Positions 52,892-61,741 of a stretch of DNA of 64,000 nucleotides are shown here, in pieces. Each line of letters starts with the position of its first letter. Position 1 is the first letter of the stretch. The stretch is taken from NCBI GenBank assembly GCA_000818945.1, contig KN805390.1, positions 172,000-235,999 of the forward strand. Reading direction: 5' to 3'. Under the pieces are notes generated by a model that was given only the letters and a program-made list of their open reading frames with translations, was not told the DNA's origin and did no database searches. Source of the DNA: Schizochytrium sp. CCTCC M209059. Lineage: Eukaryota; Sar; Bigyra; Thraustochytrida; Thraustochytriidae. The position numbers and the translations under genes are program-made.

Positions 52892-54652
52892 ATGCAGTCC
52901 CGTAAAGCGAGGGCAAGAATGCCAGCTCAGCGCTCGTGTTTGCAAATACTTGCCGTCCAGGTATGCCTGATGCTGCACTTTGGACCTCGGGCGTTGGGTC
53001 TCGAGGTCGTCTACTCCGGTGGCAACTTTTCGCTGCCTTCGACAAAGTTCGGAAGATACTTTGGCAAACAGACCTGCGACCCAATCACTGCGCCCGTTGC
53101 AATGCTATTTGAGCCCGACCAGCTCTGCGGCCCGTCGCTTGCTCACGATTACTCGGGAACGATTCTCCTCGTGTACGACATGGTTTACCCGGTGGGAAAG
53201 ATCGTTACGCAAGGGGTTGAAATCGACTTTGGAAACACAGGCTGCTCCAAAGAAGCAATGTACGAAAAGCTTGCCACATCTGGTGCCCTTGCTGCAGTCA
53301 CCATGGCCATCGACCCTTTGCCAAGTGCTGGTGAATTCCTGCACGGCGCATCTGCTCATGACCCCGACCTATACTCGCGTATCCCACTTTTGAGCTTACA
53401 AATCATGGACGCTTTGGCCATAACCAATCTCTTGACGCAGGGAGAATTTGTCCAGCTCGTGGTCTCATGCGATGAGCCAAACCCAATGCTTCCATATTTG
53501 CTTGCCATGTCGTCGATGGGCCTCGTTTTTGGCTTAAGTGATCTAGCCCTCGGTTTCTGGGCCTTGTACTTCGTCGCAAACGCGTCGACTCACAGCGACA
53601 AATGGTGTTGTCGGCGCGTTCGATGGAACCCAAACAAGAGCTTTCGCGCTTCGTCCAAACACTCATCAAACGAGGCATCGTCAAATGCCATGAAAATCGA
53701 AAATGCTAGAGGGGTCCATGAGCGTGCGCGCGCGAAACGACGCAAGGTGCGCGGTCATATGGAAATTATGCTCGCCTTTGGCATTGTTAACACTTTGTCG
53801 GGTTTCGTGGGTGTTCTCGGTTGCAATGGCTCCATCTCACACTCCTTTCTCGTCGATGATGCGCGTTTACATTTTGGCGTCAAGACATTCTTTGCGCCCA
53901 GACTCGTAGGGCTGAAGATGTTCTGTATTTTGCTCGTGGCCATATTCTGGTATGAGATGTCAGCTGCAATGCGGCAAATGCGCAGTGTTGAGAGCATTTT
54001 CAGGACGCACCCGTTCGCGATTTTCATCATGGGCTTTCTTGTCGTTTTGCCCAGTAATGTGACGACGATCATTTATGCGAGCTACCTCAAAGTCGACCTA
54101 GACACGATCACTTGGGTTTACACGAGCCTTGCGTCTGCTGTAGGGGTCGCTTTTGTTGTTTCGGGTCAACGCATGATCCGTCAACTCAAAGCCCATATGC
54201 AAACAATTGCAACGACAACGAGAGACCAGCCAGAAGCGATGCGTGGAGTGCGACGCTTTGCGCTGCACATGGCCAGATGGTTGCATGTCTTTGCTGCCTT
54301 TTCATTACTTCAAATCATTCTCGTCTGCATCTTTGTCGGGGGCTCACTCCTCTTCGAGTCGCCTCAAGCCTATGTTCTTGCCGTTGTGCTTATAGGGTCT
54401 TGCGGGACTATAACACAAGCAAGTCAGATTATAGGTTTGCGCGGGCCTCCAAAAGCTAGCGCGTCAAACCCGCGAGCCTCGTCAGAGACGACTGAGAGAT
54501 ATGCCCCAGCCAACAAGGCAACAACAGCGTCAAGCAAGAGGGGATCTCAATTCACCCTTTCTAGCACAAATGCTCAAGGATCCGATGCTCCTGGTGCTCA
54601 GGGTGAGAGCTTGTTCGCGACCAATACGAACATGCTGCTCACCACAGCTTAA
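52892..54652 (+). CDS. Secretory-pathway seven-span membrane protein of unknown family
   Basis: A 586-residue protein. The N-terminus is a signal peptide (hydrophobic LQILAVQVCLMLHFGPRALG). A lumenal domain of about 170 residues contains paired Cys (KQTCDPITAP, QLCGPSLA, NTGCSKEAMY) and TILLVYDMVYPVGKIV, reminiscent of a protease-associated-like ectodomain. About seven membrane helices follow, from LPYLLAMSSMGLVFGLSDLA to YVLAVVLIGSCGTITQASQI. A basic cytosolic loop with RARAKRRKVRGH lies after the first helix. The C-terminal tail is Ser/Thr/Ala-rich. Topology and length fit a receptor-like protein, but no GPCR class motif (DRY, NPxxY) is present, so I leave the family open. Confidence 0.6.
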   Translation: MQSRKARARMPAQRSCLQILAVQVCLMLHFGPRALGLEVVYSGGNFSLPSTKFGRYFGKQTCDPITAPVAMLFEPDQLCGPSLAHDYSGTILLVYDMVYPVGKIVTQGVEIDFGNTGCSKEAMYEKLATSGALAAVTMAIDPLPSAGEFLHGASAHDPDLYSRIPLLSLQIMDALAITNLLTQGEFVQLVVSCDEPNPMLPYLLAMSSMGLVFGLSDLALGFWALYFVANASTHSDKWCCRRVRWNPNKSFRASSKHSSNEASSNAMKIENARGVHERARAKRRKVRGHMEIMLAFGIVNTLSGFVGVLGCNGSISHSFLVDDARLHFGVKTFFAPRLVGLKMFCILLVAIFWYEMSAAMRQMRSVESIFRTHPFAIFIMGFLVVLPSNVTTIIYASYLKVDLDTITWVYTSLASAVGVAFVVSGQRMIRQLKAHMQTIATTTRDQPEAMRGVRRFALHMARWLHVFAAFSLLQIILVCIFVGGSLLFESPQAYVLAVVLIGSCGTITQASQIIGLRGPPKASASNPRASSETTERYAPANKATTASSKRGSQFTLSSTNAQGSDAPGAQGESLFATNTNMLLTTA

Positions 54653-55352
54653 AAACCTAAATTTCTTTGTTTCTTTTCTCTCGCCCTCCCTGAACTTTGC
54701 GTACGCTTGAGTGACAATACTCTCTTGCACGCCAGGAACTTTGCAAACATAACACCGCTCCTTTGGTTTATCAGCCGCGCTGGCTTTAGAACACGATGCG
54801 CCCTCTCGCTCCTTGCATGCGAGCCTCATGTCTTTGCGCTCGTGAAGGTCCAAGTCAGCTCGGGACTGATCGTTGGCGTCCCGAACGTGAAACGGCCGCG
54901 CAGCACGAGACAGACAAGACAGACGAGCACGTCAAAGGAGAACTGCAACCACCTTTGGCTTTGACGGAGAGAAGGTCCTCCGACACGCGGACGAGGGTCA
55001 CGCTCGCGCGCTCGCGTACGCTCACTCGAGCTGTTGTTGTGCCTTGCCTCGCCTTTCCTCGCGCGTCTGCTCGCCGCTTTGCGGTCGCGAGGTCGACATC
55101 GAGTTGAGAAGTCGAGACGGGACAGCACCGTCAACTTCGGGGACTGACTGCGAACAGCGGCGCCTGCAGCAGCAAGAGCAGCGGCGGCGGCGGCGGCGGC
55201 GGCGGCGGCAGTGGCGGCGGCAGTGGCGGCGGCAGTGGCGGCGGCAACGACCACATCGACGTCGACAAGCGCTTGCGAGCTCGTCCAAAAAGAGGAGCGA
55301 ATTGTGTCGAGAAGAAATCAGCCTTGTGTCCAGGTCGACGTGCAGCAGAACC
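54653..55352. promoter_or_regulatory. Region between the membrane protein and borealin
   Basis: About 700 bp holding the 3' UTR of the upstream gene and the borealin promoter/leader. GGC and GGCAGTGGC repeats at about 55180-55250 lie in the leader. The borealin frame is open through them to 55044, producing an Arg-rich repeat peptide that I do not accept as coding. Confidence 0.4.
55181..55250 (+). repeat. GGC / GGCGGCAGT repeat in the borealin leader
   Basis: A run of GGC triplets followed by three copies of a GGCAGTGGC-type 12-bp unit, about 105-170 nt before the borealin ATG. High GC could slow ribosome scanning. Confidence 0.8.
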
Positions 55353-56357
55353 ATGGCTCCACGACCGGTCATGGGCAAAAAGAAACGCGCGGTTGCGCGG
55401 AAAAAGGCCGGGACGGCGCCGCTGAAGAAAAAATCCGCCATGCACGAAACGGACGCCACGGCATTCCTCGAGGATCTCGAGGTAGAATTCCGAAGCCGAT
55501 GCAAAATGATCGAGTTTGACGCCGAGCGACAGGCAGACTCGGTCCGTAGCGCATACAGCAGCGAGATCATTAAACTGCCCAAGAACATTCGCGCCATGAA
55601 TGTACGCGAGTTCTGCGAGAAACACGGCGGTCAAATTAGCTCCGTCCTCGAGCAGGACCGCAAGCGGATTCTGGAATCGCCCAACGTTGTTCTGCAGTCC
55701 GCCAAGGTTGTTTCGCTAAGCATGTCCATGCGTAAAGCTGCCAAAGGCCCCGGGCAGCGTGTAGGTACTCCGGGATCGGCGCTCAGCCTCCGCAACCGCG
55801 CAGCGCTTGGTGCGCACAATAGCGCCTTCAAACGAACCGATACCAAGGTCTTTAGCACTCCAAGCCGAGGGCGCGCGGACACAAGCGGAGTCAGTGACCT
55901 GACGAGCATCTTTGCCGGCACACCAAAGTACACGGGGGGTAATAACTCCGCGGCGCCGACCCCAGCTACTGTTGTTGCAGCTGGTCGAGGCGCCCGACCC
56001 ATGCGTCGCGGTGAGAGCATCATGTCTGTCAATGGGTCCCCACTTGTGGCCACGGTCACGCCGGGATCAAGATCGCAGCCGCCAATGTTCGATGAGAAGA
56101 GTGCGCTGGCCATTAAACTAGAAGGTTTTGATGCTCTTGCAGCACAACTAGGAAGTGGCAAAACGGGTGGCGACGAGGCCTTGAAACAGCTCGAGAGTAT
56201 TCGCAAAGCTGTGGATGACCTCATTGGCCAAACGCAAACTTCGAGCATTCTCAACGCTTCTCAAACATCATCATCTTCATCATCATCATCACAGCAAATG
56301 CCCCTTTCAGCAAGCGACGTTGTGTCTGGCTCAGCAAACTCGCAAGGTAGTTCATAA
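55353..56357 (+). CDS. Borealin-like chromosomal passenger complex subunit
   Basis: A 334-residue protein. After a basic N-terminus (GKKKRAVARKKAGTAPLKKK), residues about 35-90 match the borealin N-terminal helix that bundles with survivin and INCENP: FLEDLEVEFRSRCKMIEFDA followed by SAYSSEIIKLPKNIRAMNVR. The human pattern is FLKDFDREVEIRIKQIE ... YNIEILRLPKALREMNW. The middle is Ser/Thr/Gly-rich with repeated phospho-like motifs (VGTPGSALSLRN, KVFSTPSRGRADTS), and the end has a short helix and poly-Ser. Borealin targets Aurora B to centromeres. The C-terminal dimerisation domain seen in animals is not recognisable. I chose the ATG at 55353; MGKKKR at 55371 is an alternative. Confidence 0.75.
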   Translation: MAPRPVMGKKKRAVARKKAGTAPLKKKSAMHETDATAFLEDLEVEFRSRCKMIEFDAERQADSVRSAYSSEIIKLPKNIRAMNVREFCEKHGGQISSVLEQDRKRILESPNVVLQSAKVVSLSMSMRKAAKGPGQRVGTPGSALSLRNRAALGAHNSAFKRTDTKVFSTPSRGRADTSGVSDLTSIFAGTPKYTGGNNSAAPTPATVVAAGRGARPMRRGESIMSVNGSPLVATVTPGSRSQPPMFDEKSALAIKLEGFDALAAQLGSGKTGGDEALKQLESIRKAVDDLIGQTQTSSILNASQTSSSSSSSSQQMPLSASDVVSGSANSQGSS

Positions 56358-56731
56358 CGGTTGTAAGGATGCTTGCCTGCCTCATATACAACGCTCTTGG
56401 GGAAGCTGTCTGCCCTCTTTTGTTTCTTTCTTCTTTTTCTTAATAAAGTCGGCAAGGGTTTCCCTTGTCCGTCCTCTTCTTCTTCTTCTTCTCCTTTTTC
56501 CATTCCTTTTCTGTTTCTTTTCTGTTTCTTTTCTGTTCGTTGATCTCGGGACTTGGCTATCTCTCTGTTTTGAACAAACAATTGCACCAACAAAAGGCTA
56601 GGCATCGTGGTAGAAGTATATACTCTGTATTACTGGACTACATACGAGAAGAGTCGTTTAGTTTCCATTTCACTATCTCTTTTAGAGATCAGGCAGACTG
56701 CAGTGAAGATGAGATCAACATCTTCCTGAGG
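56358..56731. other. 3' region between convergent borealin and TmcB-like genes
   Basis: No gene is seen. AATAAA at 56442-56447 is a good borealin polyadenylation signal, followed by CTTCTT and TTTTCTGTTTC pyrimidine repeats to about 56535. Confidence 0.45.
56442..56447 (+). terminator. Polyadenylation signal AATAAA of borealin
   Basis: A canonical hexamer 85 nt after the borealin stop, in sense orientation and followed by a T-rich downstream region. Confidence 0.5.
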
Positions 56732-59700
56732 TTAGATTCGATTTTTCTTGAACTCGCGCTGTACGAAGTCTTTCAGAATCGGAAGTCTGCCAAAGAGCTC
56801 CTCAGGAACCATCAACAGGAGACGGCGCGTGCGTCGCAGCGTCTGATCCAAAGTTCGAAGCACATCTCGCACAACAAACACGTATAGGACCGATGTCAGA
56901 ATGATGAAGATGGCAAGAATTGCATTGCGCTTCGCTTTGCCCGATAAGAGACTGCTCGTGACGCCCTCCACGTAAATGATGACCGAGGTGGTGAACTGAT
57001 TTTGCAAATAGTCCTCTTCAAGCTTGAGGAGCTCGGAAACGTCAGCGTCTGTAAAGGCTTCGGTTTTGCCGTCTCCATTGTACTCGTCGACCAAAGTTTT
57101 CAACCCTTCAAGGAATTGAAAGCTTGCTGCGGAAAGTCCTCCTCGCATCACGCCGTGCATGAAAACATCGCAGTCTTCCGCCGTAGGTTTGTTCTCCAGC
57201 TGTCGCCAACGGTGACACCCGTTCTCTAGAATAAGCTCGACTTGATCTGGTTCGGTTCCTGCATAGTAAAGGAGTCCGTCCGAATTACCTCGTCCACTAA
57301 AGAGCCCATCATTCACATCTTGGAACATTTGCATGACTGATGTAACGTTGCTCTTCGAGACGGAAAAATAGGGATCCTTTTGGAATTGTGTCCCCGCAAA
57401 GAACATGAGCAACGTGTGCTTGACGAGTCGAAGCGTTGCGCGACGAAGACCTCCCAGATTGACAGCTATGGGAACATGCAAAAAGTACTCCATATTTGCG
57501 AAGAAACCCACTTCAAAATTGAGCGCGTAGAAGATCAAAGCCATATTCCCGGGCAAAGATAGCCTTGCCAGTGTTCCCCATGGCATACTTGCCTTTGCTG
57601 AGGCTCGCGATGATGTGTTTCTCGTCTTCATACTTCCATTTGAACCTCGATCGTGCGTCTGATGGGAGACAGGGACGGGAACTACTGCACCTCTTTTTGC
57701 CCGCCAGCGGCTCCAGCGTCTACGACATGGTCTACAGCAGAGAAAACCGAGTATTTTCTCTCGGAAAGACACCATTTTCCCGTCTTGCCCGCGGGCAGAA
57801 GTGCCAGAAGAGCTTTTCATCTTCTTTCGACGCGATGCTTTGCCCTCCTTCTGGGACTGCTTTCCAAACTGAGCGGCCAATGCTTCGTGTGACACATCGT
57901 GAAAGTCCTGCAGCCGACTCTTACACTTCGACGTGATTGTACCGACCGAGTATGGCGGGATAGATCGAAGAACCTGCAAAACCTCAATCTTGTTGCGTTC
58001 AATCATGAGGATTAACGGCGCAATGAATGCGAGCAACAAGGAAACCTGGAGAACGAGTGCGAGAGTGACAGCAACGAGAAAAATTGGTACCATCTTGGAG
58101 ATCCGGCTCTCCGCGATCGTCATGTACTCAAACGTCGTCCGATTGAGATCTTGCAGGTACGAGGTAGGTCCATTCACTTGATTCAGGAGCAAGTAGACAT
58201 CCGGATTGTCGAGAGTGAATGCAGACAAATCTTGCTGTGCCATTTGACTCGCAACGCTGACCAACAAAGACGTTGCTTCGAACAAAGACTGAATAGACTC
58301 CTCTGTTTCGCCGAGTTTCAGTTCGAGTAGCTCGGTATGCGCCGACGTATACGCTTCGGATACACTATCTCCCTTGCTACGGTAGGAGAGACTTTCTTTC
58401 TCGATTGCTTTCAAAGTTCTGGCTTGCAGCGAAAGCTCTGCCCGTAATGTATCCTCCGTGATGCCTGCTGGTAGCTGCACTCCTTGGTTGATGAGGTAGA
58501 GTCCATGGACACAATAGGCGAGCGACACCGATGTGAAGCGGCGAAACCCTGCCCGATTTAAAAAGGAAATTTCGTCGGCATAGAGTTGAAAGGAGTTTTC
58601 CTGGATAACAAAGTAGATGACAGAAAAGAGCAGCACAAAACTCACCGTTGCCAGATACTTCGTACTCAACTTTTGAAGCATGGGAGACATGTGCTGACGC
58701 GTCATCTCTTCATGCAGCATTTTGCGAAGATAGGCCGTCGCTGCACCCTCTTCTGTGCCCGTACTCGAGGCCGACTTTCCACTTCCGTATCGATTGCCAA
58801 GCATTGCCTTGGAATTTCCTATTTCCGAAACGGAACTGCGAGCATAGGATGACAAAGCACGCGATGGAAATCTGCTTTTACTCGTGAATCTGAACTGATT
58901 GCCAGACGAGCCCATATTAAGAAGCTCGTCGCTGGCCCGGGAACCGATATGGCCTTCGAAAGGAGATCCTGGACTCGTAAGACTCCCGGGGCTAGTTGGG
59001 CCGAATCCAGATTCTGACTGACTCGTCGTCGCGTTTGACTTGCGAGCCGGACGTTCGATCGTCACCGCAATGCTGATTCGGTCAAGCTTCATTCCCTCAA
59101 AGTCATACGTGCGAACCTGGCATGTGATGGAAACGATGCGATTTTCCCACTGTTCCTTGAGTGTGACGAGATCGATCTCGGTCCAGGTGTCACCGGCAGC
59201 GACGAGGTCGTTTCGCAGCTCGTTGTAGTCCTCGACGATGTCATCTGCAGTGAGTGAGGTGCCACGTAGGTGCGCTTCGTAGTCGCGGAGGTGCGTGAAT
59301 CGCTGCAAGAGCTGCGAACAAGCCAAATTTGCGCCAAGTACGCGACCCGGGTCGTGCGAGACGGACGCCAAAAAGTATCCGAACCAGCGTTCTTCTTGTG
59401 CAGGCGGTTCCGAAATGTTTTCGAGCGGACTCAGGCTAACAAAGATTGTAAAGTCGACGCCGTTGCTCGTGTATGGTGCAAGGCGCATGGAGGTCTCCAG
59501 GAGATGCTGCTGCGAGGATACAAGGAACGTCCGCACAGCTCGCCCAAAGAAGGGCGACCAGCCCTCCTTGAAGAAGGAAGATACAATAGTCTGCATGTGT
59601 GTAGAAAAGGGAGGGACGAGAAAATCGCGCACGTTGCGGCCGGTCAACTTGTGCGACACAGAGTTGAGTAGATAGGCGGCGTCATTGTTGACGTATGAGA

Positions 59701-61741
59701 TTTCACCAAAGCTGGCGTGCTCGTCTGAAGAATAGTCGTTGATCTCGAAAATGAGGACCGGGTCGAGACGCTCCCCCAACGTGTCTCGCTTGCTGGGTCG
59801 GCCTGCGCCTTTCATGCGCTCTTCCTCAAGCGCATCCGCCCTGTAGGTGATTTTGCTCCCGTTGGCCTTGTCGTTGAGGATATCAGTCAGGAAGGATCCG
59901 TATGCATTGAGATGGCGCGATGAGCGAGGCTGGAGCTTGATGAGGTTCATGTAGGCACTTTGCGCCTTGGTAAAGCTCTCAAAAACCTGTTTGCTAAGCT
60001 GCTGGATCCGGCGCATGTCCTGCGACCTACTTTGAAATTCCTTCCAAAACTCAAGCAGCTGGATGCACGATATTCGGTCATAGAGCCGGGCCTCGCGTTC
60101 GCACTTTTCACTCGCCACAAAGGAAACAACGTCGCGACCCGTCGACACGCTCTCCCGGAGTCGAGCGGAGAGCTTATAGAGCCTAAAATTTAAGTCCAGG
60201 TACGGCTTGCGCTTTCGCGCTTTAAGAAGGGGATCTCGAGAAAGAATGGTACCACGCTCATTCGGGTAAAAGCACAGATAAAAGTGAATTTGGAACATGC
60301 AAATCATGGACGAGCCAGCATACTGCGCAATTGCGCTATCGTATACGTGTCGCACGTGCCGCAAAACGCGGCGCTCCTCGCGATCATTGGCTGACAATTT
60401 GCTCTGCAGCTGAGCTTGCGAGCTCTTCGTGATGGCCCCCGACCACAAGTGTTGCAGAGAGTTCTCTTCGAACATGGTGGCATTGTCCGTGACGTCAAGT
60501 TCGTTGATGATCATGGAGTCGTTGCGTCTGGAGTTGCCCTCCGAGCCATCTTGAAGGGCCGGGTGGTTCTCCTGTAGGTAGATGCGCATCTTTAGCTCGA
60601 GCTCGTACGGGTTCCGGATCCGAAAGGTATCGAGTATATGCAACCGTTCGATACGTGCATGCATGAGAAAGTAGGTGAGCGGAATCACCAGCGGGCCCCC
60701 AAGCACGATGAGGACAGCAGCGTCAAAGTCTGCCACGGTTTTTTCGTTGTTGAGAATAAGACTCTTGAGCGAACGGACCAGCATTCCGATGTTGAACCAC
60801 AAAAGGATCATGTTTGCGACGGCGTGCCAGGCATTGATCTTGTGACGGTAAAAAGGCTGGTACATGATGTACAAGAAGGCGAGTGCGAAACTTGAGGCAA
60901 AAAAAGCGAGCATGCGGCAGATTTCCAATGTTTCGTCCCCCCAAAGGTCAAAGACGTCCCACAAGGTTTTGCACACCGCGCAAACGAGCATAACGACCCT
61001 TTCAAGAAATGCCACACGCGTGTGGGCGCAGGCCGTTGCAGATTCCGACGTGAGGATTGGGCCGTAGGTGGTTCCTACAAAGACGAGGACGAAGGCAGTG
61101 AAGAAGAGATAGAGAACGCCACCGAGCGCTCGGACCCCGGAAGTGGCGCTGGCCTCAACTGACGTGGGTACAATCAGGAGATAGAAGAACACTTCCTGCA
61201 GAGGCATCCATGCTACACCACTGAGAAAGCTTGCTGTACGGCGAAGTATTTTCACCGACCACGTGCTTGCATTGTTTGCGCCGGAGAGTTTTCTGTATCC
61301 TACAAAGACAGCAACGACGAAGGCACAGAACACTAGGCCCAAGGAGATGAACATCAAGATGCGGTACGTCATCAACTGGACGGCGAGATTGCGCAGGTTC
61401 GAGTAAAACACGATACCAGAGAGGAACTGTCGAATCTTGTCTTCCTCGGCAATGTCTCCGTATGTAAGAGGAGCCAGCACGTACGATATGGACTGCAAAC
61501 ACATAATGGCAATGCCGAGTTTCGTCGAGAACGATGATGTGCCAATGTCCTCGGACAGCAGGAGAAGCGTTCCAGTCGTGACTTGCTTCGCCTTGCTATA
61601 AACCTTTTCCGCAAAGTCAGCCCACGAGTCTTCCGAAGTTTCGCTTGTGTCTTTCCCGGCGGCAAACCGCCCGGCATCGAATGCGTTGTACGAGTCGTCG
61701 TCACCCTGGAGCATGAGCTCCGAGGCAACTTCGTCGTCCAT
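56732..61741 (-). CDS. TmcB-like giant multi-span protein with PAS-like domain
   Basis: A 1669-residue single-exon protein. The N-terminal third carries about seven or eight hydrophobic helices (MTYRILMFISLGLVFCAFVV, GVLYLFFTAFVLVFVGTTYG, MLAFFASSFALAFLYIMYQP). A cytosolic section follows with LEFWKEFQSRSQDMRRIQQL and YMNLIKLQPRSSRHLNAYGS, the recurrent signature of Tiny-macrocyst-B-like proteins of ciliates, Dictyostelium and oomycetes. A PAS-like domain lies near residues 660-740 (FEINDYSSDEHASFGEISYV, NDAAYLLN, LTGRNVRDFLVPPF). Further helices bracket a large outside loop, and the last helix is AILAIFIILTSVLYVFVVRD. No cyclase or kinase domain is seen. It probably senses a ligand or redox state at a membrane. 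The start is the first ATG, followed by an acidic MDDEVASELMLQ. Confidence 0.7.
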   Translation of the reverse strand: MDDEVASELMLQGDDDSYNAFDAGRFAAGKDTSETSEDSWADFAEKVYSKAKQVTTGTLLLLSEDIGTSSFSTKLGIAIMCLQSISYVLAPLTYGDIAEEDKIRQFLSGIVFYSNLRNLAVQLMTYRILMFISLGLVFCAFVVAVFVGYRKLSGANNASTWSVKILRRTASFLSGVAWMPLQEVFFYLLIVPTSVEASATSGVRALGGVLYLFFTAFVLVFVGTTYGPILTSESATACAHTRVAFLERVVMLVCAVCKTLWDVFDLWGDETLEICRMLAFFASSFALAFLYIMYQPFYRHKINAWHAVANMILLWFNIGMLVRSLKSLILNNEKTVADFDAAVLIVLGGPLVIPLTYFLMHARIERLHILDTFRIRNPYELELKMRIYLQENHPALQDGSEGNSRRNDSMIINELDVTDNATMFEENSLQHLWSGAITKSSQAQLQSKLSANDREERRVLRHVRHVYDSAIAQYAGSSMICMFQIHFYLCFYPNERGTILSRDPLLKARKRKPYLDLNFRLYKLSARLRESVSTGRDVVSFVASEKCEREARLYDRISCIQLLEFWKEFQSRSQDMRRIQQLSKQVFESFTKAQSAYMNLIKLQPRSSRHLNAYGSFLTDILNDKANGSKITYRADALEEERMKGAGRPSKRDTLGERLDPVLIFEINDYSSDEHASFGEISYVNNDAAYLLNSVSHKLTGRNVRDFLVPPFSTHMQTIVSSFFKEGWSPFFGRAVRTFLVSSQQHLLETSMRLAPYTSNGVDFTIFVSLSPLENISEPPAQEERWFGYFLASVSHDPGRVLGANLACSQLLQRFTHLRDYEAHLRGTSLTADDIVEDYNELRNDLVAAGDTWTEIDLVTLKEQWENRIVSITCQVRTYDFEGMKLDRISIAVTIERPARKSNATTSQSESGFGPTSPGSLTSPGSPFEGHIGSRASDELLNMGSSGNQFRFTSKSRFPSRALSSYARSSVSEIGNSKAMLGNRYGSGKSASSTGTEEGAATAYLRKMLHEEMTRQHMSPMLQKLSTKYLATVSFVLLFSVIYFVIQENSFQLYADEISFLNRAGFRRFTSVSLAYCVHGLYLINQGVQLPAGITEDTLRAELSLQARTLKAIEKESLSYRSKGDSVSEAYTSAHTELLELKLGETEESIQSLFEATSLLVSVASQMAQQDLSAFTLDNPDVYLLLNQVNGPTSYLQDLNRTTFEYMTIAESRISKMVPIFLVAVTLALVLQVSLLLAFIAPLILMIERNKIEVLQVLRSIPPYSVGTITSKCKSRLQDFHDVSHEALAAQFGKQSQKEGKASRRKKMKSSSGTSARGQDGKMVSFREKILGFLCCRPCRRRWSRWRAKRGAVVPVPVSHQTHDRGSNGSMKTRNTSSRASAKASMPWGTLARLSLPGNMALIFYALNFEVGFFANMEYFLHVPIAVNLGGLRRATLRLVKHTLLMFFAGTQFQKDPYFSVSKSNVTSVMQMFQDVNDGLFSGRGNSDGLLYYAGTEPDQVELILENGCHRWRQLENKPTAEDCDVFMHGVMRGGLSAASFQFLEGLKTLVDEYNGDGKTEAFTDADVSELLKLEEDYLQNQFTTSVIIYVEGVTSSLLSGKAKRNAILAIFIILTSVLYVFVVRDVLRTLDQTLRRTRRLLLMVPEELFGRLPILKDFVQREFKKNRI

